From: an uncultured Lachnospiraceae bacterium
Lineage (GTDB): Bacteria > Bacillota_A > Clostridia > Lachnospirales > Lachnospiraceae
Assembly (NCBI GenBank): GCA_947177885.1
Contig: CAMWWF010000241.1
Location: 1-5,071 of the forward strand
Length of the DNA: 5,071 nucleotides
Reading direction: 5' to 3'
The notes below the pieces were generated by a model. That model had not been told where the DNA came from. It saw only the letters and a list, made by a program, of their open reading frames with translations, and searched no databases. Below are positions 1 through 5,071 of this stretch, piece after piece. Position numbers and translations under genes: made by a program. Each line of letters starts with the position of its first letter. Within the stretch, counting starts at the first letter, position 1.

Positions 1-1207
1 TAAGACCATACTGCAGGGTTTCTTCCTCACCTTCCCAATCCATAAAAGATAAACGTATGGACTCATCCCCGGATGTCGATGTAAAGTAAAGTCCCTTCTC
101 ATCCCACGAGGCAAGATTTACATAGTCGCCGGAAGATGTGCCGATTTCCCTGACCTCATCCGTGTCATCCAGAGAGAGCCGGTACCATACGTTGTTCTTC
201 GAAACGATGATCGCATCATTTGTGACAGTACGGACCACATGATCATTCAGAATATCGATCCTCTCTACCTGCTGACTGTCCAGATCGATCCTCACCGGAT
301 TGTCCTTATCATCGCTCATAAAGGCATAGCCATAATTCCTCATGGCATAAGGCAGTGTCAGCATGGGATCATAACGCCACCTGCTAAAATCTCCCTCCGG
401 CAGCTGTCCGTACAATGTCTCACTCTCCGCGATCCGCTCTATACTGCCATCCCGGTTCAGGCGGAAATACCTGTTTTCATCATCATCCCTCTGCCGGAGC
501 AGATACAGGACATCCTCGTATGTATCCAGCTTGTAGTACTGATAATACTGGCCGCCGTGATCCTGATCCGGCATTACCACGCTGGTCAGGCAGACCGCCT
601 CCTCGCTTCCGTCACATTTTACCCGATAGAGATAACCGTGAAGCTTTCCCACCGCACTTACATTGGGGACCACCATAAAATAGACATAATCTCCCCAGAC
701 ACAGAAATCGCCGTTCTGAGGAGAGGCCGCCTCATACAGCACCGTCTCCTCCAGCGTCTCGGGATCATACCGGCACAGACGGTTATTCCAGTAGCCATAG
801 AGATAACCGTCCACCATCTGGATACGCTTTCCCGCATCATCCCTGAAATAAGGCACGCTGCCCATGACGGAGTCCGTACTCTGCTCCGTCTGTGAAGCGG
901 TGTTTGCGGCCAACATGGCGGCATCACCTGCAGCTGTCGCAGACAGCCGGATACCGTCACCGGCCGCCACAGACATCAGGGCATCTCCACGGCCCGCAAT
1001 CGGCATCAGGGCATTTCTCTGCCCATGCGCTCTATAGAAATATACCGCTTCCCCACTGTCTCCCCGCGGTACGGCCTCTTCCACACGGGAGACTCCTGAT
1101 GTGACCGCAGTTTCCATTCCACAACCTGTGATAACCGCCATTCCGGCCGCTATGACCAGACCGGAGACTGCTTTTTTATTCCAAAATTTGTTCCTATGCA
1201 TATCCAT
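1..1207 (-). CDS. Gene A: secreted beta-propeller-like lipoprotein, paralogue of gene B (3' end outside window)
   Basis: Reading leftwards from ATG at 1207, 402 codons are open to the window edge, so the C-terminus is missing. The start is chosen because GGAGG lies 8 nt upstream; a second ATG at 1201 is worse spaced. Residues 1-29 form a lipoprotein signal: basic n-region (RNKFWNKK), hydrophobic stretch, then lipobox ITGC with lipid-attachment Cys29. Residues 30-114 are a low-complexity Gly/Ala/Ser-rich linker with a weak 10-residue repeat (ALMPIAGRGD, ALMSVAAGDG). From residue 115 (MGSVPYFRDD) come repeated strands of the type 'YLYR..DGSEE' and 'VLYL..YFRLNRDGS', typical of DUF5050/TolB-like propellers. 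Over residues 115-214, 80 of 100 positions match gene B. By analogy with gene B, a DUF3298 C-terminal domain may follow outside the window (inference). It lies 153 bp downstream of gene B on the same strand, so co-transcription is possible. Function unknown; the product should be anchored on the outer face of the membrane. Confidence 0.85.
   Translation of the reverse strand, partial: MDMHRNKFWNKKAVSGLVIAAGMAVITGCGMETAVTSGVSRVEEAVPRGDSGEAVYFYRAHGQRNALMPIAGRGDALMSVAAGDGIRLSATAAGDAAMLAANTASQTEQSTDSVMGSVPYFRDDAGKRIQMVDGYLYGYWNNRLCRYDPETLEETVLYEAASPQNGDFCVWGDYVYFMVVPNVSAVGKLHGYLYRVKCDGSEEAVCLTSVVMPDQDHGGQYYQYYKLDTYEDVLYLLRQRDDDENRYFRLNRDGSIERIAESETLYGQLPEGDFSRWRYDPMLTLPYAMRNYGYAFMSDDKDNPVRIDLDSQQVERIDILNDHVVRTVTNDAIIVSKNNVWYRLSLDDTDEVREIGTSSGDYVNLASWDEKGLYFTSTSGDESIRLSFMDWEGEEETLQYGL
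566..865 (-). repeat. Paralogous block shared with gene B (partner 2708-3007)
   Basis: Bases 566-865 of gene A and 2708-3007 of gene B align without gaps at a constant offset of 2142 bp and encode 100 residues with 80 identities, starting at MGSVPYFRDDAG and ending at VMPD. Several stretches are identical at DNA level, such as the run around 701-720 and 2843-2860. Beyond both ends similarity falls quickly: the linkers are unrelated, and downstream only islands such as LPYAMRNYGY persist. Confidence 0.9.
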
Positions 1208-1215
1208 TACGCCAA

Positions 1216-1220
1216 CCTCC
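1216..1220 (-). promoter_or_regulatory. Ribosome binding site of gene A
   Basis: On the minus strand GGAGG is followed by an 8-nt spacer and ATG at 1207. This fixes the start of gene A and contrasts with the poor site in front of gene B. A small hairpin (TCCGC, loop, GCGGA; 1226-1238) sits 5 nt upstream of it and might affect access, but a 5-bp stem is weak evidence. Confidence 0.8.
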
Positions 1221-1263
1221 ATGACTCCGCTCTGCGGAATCTCATATCCATGTGTGAAGTTTT

Positions 1264-1307
1264 AGATTTTCTTAAGCGGCGTCCTTCCCGGACATCTCAG
1301 AAAATCT
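1264..1307. repeat. 9-bp inverted repeat in the gap between genes B and A
   Basis: AGATTTTCT (1264-1272) and AGAAAATCT (1299-1307) are perfect inverted arms around a 26-nt interval. That interval holds a small inner stem GTCC/GGAC (1281-1284 and 1290-1293). There is no T-run after it in the minus direction, so it does not look like an intrinsic terminator. It could be a processing or regulatory hairpin in a B-A transcript, or chance. Nothing else is evident in the 153-bp gap except gene A's ribosome binding site; I found no convincing promoter there. Confidence 0.4.
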
Positions 1308-1360
1308 CTTTGCACAGACCTCCATACGCCCACGCCTTACAGGCCCTTTGCATGTTATTC

Positions 1361-3511
1361 TCATTTATCCACAGTCATGCCAAAGGCACTGTAAGGTACA
1401 ATGACCTCCTGATTTCCCGCGGCATAACAGTTTATCTCATAAGGATCAAAATGAATACCAATACCCTCCTCGGATAAATAGAAGCGGCCATCCTCCAGAA
1501 TAACAGCCTCCCAGCCCTCTTCACCGGTTCCCCGTGTGGCCACCGCCTCCACATAAGGCGCAATGATCCCGCAGATCTCTCCCGGGGAATGGTCTACCCG
1601 GTCCATGATATGGATCTGTTCTCCGGTATGTCTGTCAAATACATAATACATCCTTCCATCCATGCCGTGAGCACCGTATCGACTCCCATTTTCCTCCCAT
1701 TCCATACATATGCTCACATAATCTTCATCCATATAATTCACCCCGGCCGTATCCCACCGGTACGCGTACCGGTGTCCGTCCTTCGGATCATATTCCGCTT
1801 CCCGCTCCTGCGCCAGAAAATACTCTTTCTGCTCTTCTATGAAAGCCATCTCCTCCGCATAAAGCTGATCCAGAAAGTCATTTACCTTCCCGAAAGCATC
1901 CCTCTCTTCCGTAAAATATATTTTATAGACGGTGTAATCAATATTTATGGACTCATCTTCATCCTTCCAGCTGTACAGGCATGTCTCTCCGGCGGCAAGA
2001 CCTCCATCGGGACGTTTGCGGTAAACGGATACCCGCTCCGGCTCATCCCCGTCCTCCGGCCCCCGCCTTCGGACTTCTTTCGTTCCATCCACTGTGACAA
2101 CATAATAGTAGCAGCTTCCGTCAAAAAAGTTTACTTCCGAATCCCAATTTCTTTCAAAACTATCCTCCTGTGTATTCACTTCTCCATCCTGATCAACAAA
2201 GGACAATACTGCCCAATCCTTATAAGACTTAACGGAACAGATTCCTTCCTCATTCCAAAAAGCGACCATGTAACCGGGAACATCTTCTATCTTCTCCATA
2301 TGGGTAAGGTCATCCAGAGATATCCTGTAGCAGTCACCCGGGAAGCCTGTCAAAAATATCGCATTATCCGTAATAAACGTCAAACGGTAATACTCATCCG
2401 GTATATGGATCATCTCTTTCTCTAAGCTGTCCGGATTCATCCGCATGGATGTCTTCCACCTGTCATTCTGGCAGAAAAAATATCCATAATTCCGCATGGC
2501 ATAGGGCAGAGTGATGATCTGCCCCGCAGAACGCCAGCTTGAGTACCCCGCCGGCATTTTCCCATACAGCGTTTCCTCCTCCGGAACAGGGCTGATACCG
2601 CCATCCCGGCCCAGGCGAAAATACTGATTTTCCTTATCATCCTGCTGGCCTACCAGATATAGAATATCATCGTATGTATCCAATATATAATTATTATTGT
2701 AATAGTAATCCGGCATCACTATGTCTGTCAGGCAGACCGCCTCCTCACTGCCGTCGCACAGCACCCGGTAAAGATAACCCTGTGTTCTGCCTAAAGAAGT
2801 CACATTGGGAACCACCATAAAATAAATGTATTCCCCCCAGATACAGAAATCGCCGTTCTGAGAGGACGCCGCCTCATACAGCACCGTCTCCTCCAGCGTC
2901 TCCAAGTCATATCTGCAAAGGCGGTTGTTCCAATAGCCATAGAGACAGCCCTCCGCCATCTGGGTATTCCGCCCTGCATCATCCCTAAAATACGGAACAC
3001 TTCCCATGGAAGATCCTTCCTGCCATTTGAACAGCACACTGCCCCTCTGGCAATGCCTTGCGGATCTGCTGTCCGGCTCTGAGGATATATTGTTCAGTGC
3101 TGCGACTATGCCGGCCGACCCTGAGGATATTCTGTTCAATGCCGCAATCATGCCGGCCGACCCTGCCGATACAATGACCGGCTCCCCTGATATATCGTTC
3201 AACTGTCTCTTATCCCACAGCGGAGACGCTCCCCGCAAAGTCCCTGTGCCCGGCATATCTGCTTCCTGTACCCCGCTATTTGTTGCAGCAGCAGCCGACT
3301 CTGCCTCCCGTGCATCCCCGCCGATCACAGTTGCGGTCAGTCCGGCTTCCTGTGCACTGCTGCCGGTCACGGCGGCTGTCAGGACTGCCTGCTGTATGCT
3401 GCTGCCGATCACCGTTGCTGCCAGCCCTGCTGCCGCCGGCAGACAAAGCACTTCTTTTATGAAACCCTTTTTCACGTCTTTTATTACCCCGGATTTTATG
3501 TTTCTTTGCAC
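1361..3511 (-). CDS. Gene B: exported protein with repeat linker, beta-propeller-like region and C-terminal DUF3298 (RsiV/PdaC-like) domain
   Basis: 716 codons from GTG (3511) to TGA (1363-1361). Residues 1-20 are basic (K14, K15, K19) and lead into a hydrophobic stretch (about 22-36), suggesting export or an uncleaved anchor. Unlike gene A there is no lipobox: Cys23 follows 'EVL', which does not fit. Residues 33-88 hold four 14-residue Ala/Ser/Gly-rich repeats; residues about 115-150 hold a second repeat block (LNxIS). Residues 169-268 are the block shared with gene A. Propeller-like strand motifs (YIYF, GYLYR..DGS, ILYL..YFRLGRDG, DCYRISLDD) run to about 500. The last ~180 residues resemble DUF4163/DUF3298: 'YGAHG' near 612-616 and the terminal signature FYLSEEGIGIHFDPYE... 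with YAAG and IVPYSAF (677-710). In Bacillus, RsiV (lysozyme-sensing anti-sigma) and PdaC (peptidoglycan deacetylase) carry this domain, but the enzyme and anti-sigma parts are absent here, so function is open. The start is uncertain: GAAGG lies only 3 nt upstream. 'MQRN' matching 'MHRN' of gene A supports GTG 3511. Confidence 0.88.
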   Translation of the reverse strand: MQRNIKSGVIKDVKKGFIKEVLCLPAAAGLAATVIGSSIQQAVLTAAVTGSSAQEAGLTATVIGGDAREAESAAAATNSGVQEADMPGTGTLRGASPLWDKRQLNDISGEPVIVSAGSAGMIAALNRISSGSAGIVAALNNISSEPDSRSARHCQRGSVLFKWQEGSSMGSVPYFRDDAGRNTQMAEGCLYGYWNNRLCRYDLETLEETVLYEAASSQNGDFCIWGEYIYFMVVPNVTSLGRTQGYLYRVLCDGSEEAVCLTDIVMPDYYYNNNYILDTYDDILYLVGQQDDKENQYFRLGRDGGISPVPEEETLYGKMPAGYSSWRSAGQIITLPYAMRNYGYFFCQNDRWKTSMRMNPDSLEKEMIHIPDEYYRLTFITDNAIFLTGFPGDCYRISLDDLTHMEKIEDVPGYMVAFWNEEGICSVKSYKDWAVLSFVDQDGEVNTQEDSFERNWDSEVNFFDGSCYYYVVTVDGTKEVRRRGPEDGDEPERVSVYRKRPDGGLAAGETCLYSWKDEDESINIDYTVYKIYFTEERDAFGKVNDFLDQLYAEEMAFIEEQKEYFLAQEREAEYDPKDGHRYAYRWDTAGVNYMDEDYVSICMEWEENGSRYGAHGMDGRMYYVFDRHTGEQIHIMDRVDHSPGEICGIIAPYVEAVATRGTGEEGWEAVILEDGRFYLSEEGIGIHFDPYEINCYAAGNQEVIVPYSAFGMTVDK
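3079..3162 (-). repeat. Second 42-bp direct repeat pair inside gene B
   Basis: Two adjacent 42-bp units (3079-3120 and 3121-3162) agree at 35 of 42 positions. They encode GSAGMIAALNRISS and GSAGIVAALNNISS. A partial third LNxIS copy (LNDIS) occurs upstream in the protein, encoded near 3187-3203. The unit length equals that of the 3248-3415 array although the sequence differs. Confidence 0.85.
3248..3415 (-). repeat. 42-bp tandem repeats, four units, inside gene B
   Basis: Four in-frame units encode residues 33-46, 47-60, 61-74 and 75-88 of gene B. Corresponding residues recur every 14 positions: TVIGSSIQQAVLTA, AVTGSSAQEAGLTA, TVIGGDAREAESAA, then a diverged fourth ending in VQEA before D85. 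The residues just before unit 1 (AAAGLAA) resemble the unit ends (EAGLTA), so the signal-peptide end itself looks like a degenerate unit. The array encodes a flexible Ala/Ser/Gly linker. Confidence 0.8.
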
Positions 3512-3552
3512 ATGCCTTCACTTACATGCGACAAATTTATTCCCTATTCTCT

Positions 3553-3581
3553 ATTATTTCTTCTCTGTCTCCAAAATGCAA
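3553..3581 (-). promoter_or_regulatory. Candidate promoter of gene B
   Basis: On the minus strand TTGCAT (3581-3576, three matches to TTGACA) is separated by 17 nt from AATAAT (3558-3553, five matches to TATAAT). Transcription would start near 3546, giving a leader of about 35 nt before GTG 3511. The weak -35 suits an activated promoter, and direct repeats lie just upstream. An alternative is a perfect TATAAT at 3726-3721, but no -35 accompanies it at normal spacing. Confidence 0.35.
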
Positions 3582-3614
3582 GCATCATATTTGCATCATT
3601 TTACATGATTGTAA
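3582..3614. promoter_or_regulatory. Possible operator: 11-bp-spaced direct repeats and a TTACA-N4-TGTAA palindrome
   Basis: GCATCAT occurs at 3582-3588 and again at 3593-3599, exactly 11 bp apart, so both copies face the same side of the helix. This is the geometry used by OmpR/PhoB-type response regulators. Immediately beyond, TTACA (3601-3605) and TGTAA (3610-3614) form a perfect palindrome with a 4-bp spacer. Both sit directly upstream of the candidate -35 of gene B. No regulator gene is in the window, so assignment is inference. Confidence 0.3.
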
Positions 3615-3633
3615 CAGTTTAGCCATGCCATTC

Positions 3634-3690
3634 ATAAGTTGCCGGATTCTCCGTTTTTCCCAAGAGCCAACTTTATTACCGGCAACTTAT
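3634..3690. repeat. 12-bp perfect inverted repeat between gene B and the recombinase remnant
   Basis: ATAAGTTGCCGG (3634-3645) and CCGGCAACTTAT (3679-3690) are perfect inverted arms separated by 33 bp. No T-run follows on either strand, so a simple terminator is unlikely. It could be a leader hairpin if transcription of gene B starts farther upstream, a regulator site, or an end of the decayed mobile element beside it. The rest of the gap 3512-3749 shows no gene. Confidence 0.5.
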
Positions 3691-3749
3691 TTCATGTCGA
3701 GCGTTTGCCCTATAGAAATAATTATACAAATTGTCCTTTGTGAGCCATC

Positions 3750-3990
3750 TCAGTCGGTGATTTTTTCGGACAGTTCAATACAACTTCCCCGACATCATCT
3801 CGAAATTCCGCTCGGTAATCCGCTCCATCACCTTATCCTCGTAGAGAGAGGAAAACAGCCTGTCAAGCTCCGCAAGGCGTTTGTTCAGCTTTTTCTGCTC
3901 CTTTTCCATTGCCTTTGCCCTGCTCTTGTCTGTTTCCGTGAGCCGTTTCTCAATCACCCTCACCGCCCGCTCGTCATTCACCATATATCT
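3750..3990 (-). pseudogene. Remnant of a large serine site-specific recombinase (conjugative-transposon type)
   Basis: From about 3984 the minus strand encodes a charged coiled coil followed by RLAELDRLFSSLYEDKVMER and ITERNFEMMSGK. These match the region behind the zinc ribbon in large serine recombinases of the TnpX/Tn4451 type found on Firmicute conjugative elements. That frame meets TGA at 3777-3775, but the next frame continues as IELSEKITD up to TGA at 3752-3750, fitting the usual 'ELSEKI' continuation. A single-base frameshift near 3780-3790 is therefore likely. The catalytic serine domain, recombinase domain and zinc ribbon are absent: upstream of about 3990 the frame stays open to 4107 but no longer resembles the family. 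It is a nonfunctional internal fragment of roughly 75-80 codons; a full protein has about 500 or more. Confidence 0.7.
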
Positions 3991-4200
3991 ATGCCGGTTA
4001 CTTCTTGCGGATAGACTGCAACAAAGCAGAAGAAGGTTTGAAAACTTCTCCCTGCTCGGAATGTGCCTTAAATGCTTTGGCAATAGACGAACCGCTTGAA
4101 TATGCAATCTATTAGTATACCGATGGATTTATTGTATCTTGAGGGGAATATGCAGATGTGGGTGGATGCGGAAGATTCGTTGGAATTATGTAATCCATAG
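3990..4200 (+). pseudogene. Frameshifted C-terminal remnant of a small plus-strand gene, unidentified
   Basis: Two plus-strand frames look protein-like and join. The first (about 3999-4112) reads FLRIDCNKAEEGLKTSPCSE, then continues to DEPLEYA before TAG at 4113-4115. The second (about 4111-4200) includes LLYLEGNMQMWVDAEDSLEL and stops at TAG 4198-4200. The join 'EPLEYA..LYLEG' resembles the tails of small proteins common on Clostridial mobile elements (for example DUF6061-like '..PLEYA.L.L.G'), but I cannot name the family with certainty. No start codon or ribosome site is visible: the 5' part is replaced by the recombinase remnant at about 3990. The shift near 4105-4115 and the missing start suggest a dead gene. 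Confidence 0.4.
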
Positions 4201-4359
4201 CCTCTCGGAGTCTCTTTTTGCCTGATTTTGCGAGAAGATTTTTTGTAAGTTGTGCACAAATTTATGAGGCGTACGTGGAACGTACGTTGATTAAATTTGT
4301 GTGCAACTGATGGAAAATCGGCCGCAAAGGCAGGTGCAAGGGAGATTCCGAGAGACTAT
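4197..4359 (+). repeat. 163-bp long imperfect palindrome; candidate plus-strand structured RNA or MITE-like element
   Basis: The stretch is symmetric about 4278. Outer arms CTCTCGG (4202-4208) and CCGAGAG (4348-4354), middle arms 4248-4264 and 4292-4308, GATTTT/AAAATC (4237-4242 and 4314-4319) and the apical CGTACGT/ACGTACG with loop GGA (4270-4286) all share that centre. ATAG/CTAT adds four pairs at the base. Within 4202-4354 I count 47 Watson-Crick pairs of 75 and 13 G-T pairs as read on the plus strand, against only two A-C oppositions. That bias favours a fold of the plus-strand RNA (or single strand) over neutral decay of an inverted repeat. It begins at the stop codon of the plus-strand remnant and ends 1 bp before the transporter's stop codon. 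No clear T-run follows on either side. Alternatives: MITE, transposon end, or a bidirectional terminator of unusual size. Confidence 0.8.
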
Positions 4360-4360
4360 T

Positions 4361-5071
4361 TTAGTCTGCTGAAAATCTTTTGAAAATATTTCTTGTGCTG
4401 ATGGCGATCATAAACGACACAACACCCGAAAATAAAACAACAGCATATTCAAACCCTTTGCAAATTTCAAACAGGACACCATATAATGCATTGCCCAATG
4501 GCTGTGCACACATGGAAACGGTAAGAATAACAGCAATCACCTTTCCAATTAAATTTTGCGGAGTTTCTGTTTGGATAAAGGACATCATCTGTACGGTAAA
4601 AATCGTTGAAAATACCATAATGGCAAAACAACATACGGTTATGGCAATATAATTTATCATTCCAGAGGAAAACAACATCAATGCAGCACTGATAGGAAAC
4701 ACACATACTGCACAAGCTATTACCAGATTGCCCGATTTGCGAATTGCCATTTTTTTTGCAAAAATGCCTGCTGCGATACCCCCAGTGAGTCCTCCTGCCG
4801 CCAATGCTCCCTCTGCAAAACCATAAAGTCTGTTCGCCTGTGAAGCTTCTAAATTTAATACCTCTGTTACCAGATATGGCAGTGCCACAATGATCATTGC
4901 TGCAAGGAACAAATTAATTCCGCAGATTACAAGAACGGCTTTTCCGATAACAGGCTTTTCCTTTCGGATAAAGCGGATACTATCTGCGAAATCGGTTCTG
5001 GCTGTCTTTAATATACCGCCGCCTGAAGTTTGTTTCCGGAACGGTATTTTAATGAAAATTTCCATAACCGC
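4361..5071 (-). CDS. MFS efflux transporter, C-terminal half (5' end outside window)
   Basis: The frame is open from the right edge to TAA (4363-4361), 236 residues. The Met codon at 5065 is internal: codons before it (Ala-Val) continue the frame, and 'AVMEIFIKIPF' matches the end of TM6 in MFS_3/Mef-type drug efflux proteins, which have about 400-420 residues in all. What remains is the central cytoplasmic loop (about residues 10-40) and six hydrophobic segments, about 43-67, 83-106, 112-131, 137-160, 173-198 and 204-227, corresponding to TM7-12. The glycine-rich stretch AEGALAAGGLTGGIAAGIFA is typical of TM8. It should act in the cytoplasmic membrane as a proton-coupled exporter; the substrate cannot be told (macrolides for some relatives). 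The C-terminus looks intact. Its base composition is visibly more AT-rich than genes A and B, consistent with a different origin. Confidence 0.85.
   Translation of the reverse strand, partial: AVMEIFIKIPFRKQTSGGGILKTARTDFADSIRFIRKEKPVIGKAVLVICGINLFLAAMIIVALPYLVTEVLNLEASQANRLYGFAEGALAAGGLTGGIAAGIFAKKMAIRKSGNLVIACAVCVFPISAALMLFSSGMINYIAITVCCFAIMVFSTIFTVQMMSFIQTETPQNLIGKVIAVILTVSMCAQPLGNALYGVLFEICKGFEYAVVLFSGVVSFMIAISTRNIFKRFSAD

Noticed and set aside
239..895. Long plus-strand open frame (218 codons)
   Set aside because: It lies wholly antisense to gene A, whose frame has a signal peptide, lipobox, ribosome site and a paralogue; the plus-strand product shows no domain logic.
1589..2425. Plus-strand open frame of 278 codons opposite gene B
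   Set aside because: Antisense shadow of the propeller/DUF3298 coding sequence; no ribosome site or family resemblance.
3079..3415. Repeats as a CRISPR array
   Set aside because: Units are contiguous without spacers, in frame and coding within gene B.
3006..3608. Plus-strand open frame over the repeat region
   Set aside because: Its apparent Pro/Ala repeats are only the complement of the 42-bp repeats coding in gene B.
3721..3726. Perfect TATAAT (minus strand) as the main gene B promoter
   Set aside because: No -35 match at 16-18 nt, located in AT-rich scar sequence over 200 nt upstream of the start.
3526..4014. Plus-strand open frame of 162 codons
   Set aside because: Its right half is antisense to the recognisable recombinase fragment and its left half covers the promoter region; composition is not protein-like.
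3988..4107. Upstream extension of the recombinase frame to an ATG at 4107
   Set aside because: Open by chance: residues before about 3984 do not resemble the recombinase, and the plus strand of the same bases is more protein-like.
4068..4259. Minus-strand 63-codon frame
   Set aside because: Overlaps the palindrome and the plus-strand remnant; no ribosome site and no recognisable motif.
4197..4359. Palindrome as an integron attC site or ordinary intrinsic terminator
   Set aside because: No GTTRRRY/RYYYAAC core pair in the expected places, and no T-run after a compact GC stem; it is also far longer than a terminator.

Overview
The window looks like chromosome from a Clostridia-type Firmicute, probably Lachnospiraceae-like. 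The grounds are a textbook GGAGG ribosome binding site, surface proteins with DUF5050/DUF3298-type features, a Firmicute-style large serine recombinase remnant and an MFS efflux protein of the Mef/MFS_3 type. This placement is inferred from gene style; no marker gene is present. Every protein gene that looks intact lies on the minus strand.

Left two thirds (1-3511): two tandem paralogues read leftwards, 153 bp apart. The upstream one (gene B, 3511-1361, 716 codons) is complete. It has an N-terminal secretion/anchor segment, an Ala/Ser/Gly-rich linker built from 42-bp repeats, a beta-propeller-like middle and a C-terminal DUF3298 (RsiV/PdaC-like) domain. The downstream one (gene A, 1207-1) is a lipoprotein with a clear lipobox and runs off the left edge. 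The two share a 100-residue block with 80 identities just after their linkers and are much less alike on either side. Gene B has no cysteine where gene A has its lipid-attachment cysteine, and its repeats seem to have grown from that part of the signal peptide. Both products should act outside the membrane; their ligand is unknown.

Middle (3512-4360): a gene-poor mosaic. Next to gene B are a candidate promoter, a pair of direct repeats at 11-bp spacing, a small TTACA-N4-TGTAA palindrome and a 12-bp inverted repeat. Next come a frameshifted scrap of a large serine recombinase (minus strand) and, abutting it, the frameshifted tail of a small unidentified plus-strand gene. The region ends in a 163-bp nearly symmetric palindrome. 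Its imperfect pairs are almost all G-T when read on the plus strand, as expected for a folded plus-strand RNA (or single-stranded DNA). This is the most unusual object in the window.

Right end (4361-5071): the C-terminal half of an AT-richer MFS efflux transporter on the minus strand, entering from beyond the right edge and ending just next to the palindrome. The middle looks like an old mobile-element insertion scar separating the surface-protein pair from the transporter. No rRNA, tRNA, CRISPR array or intact insertion sequence was seen.
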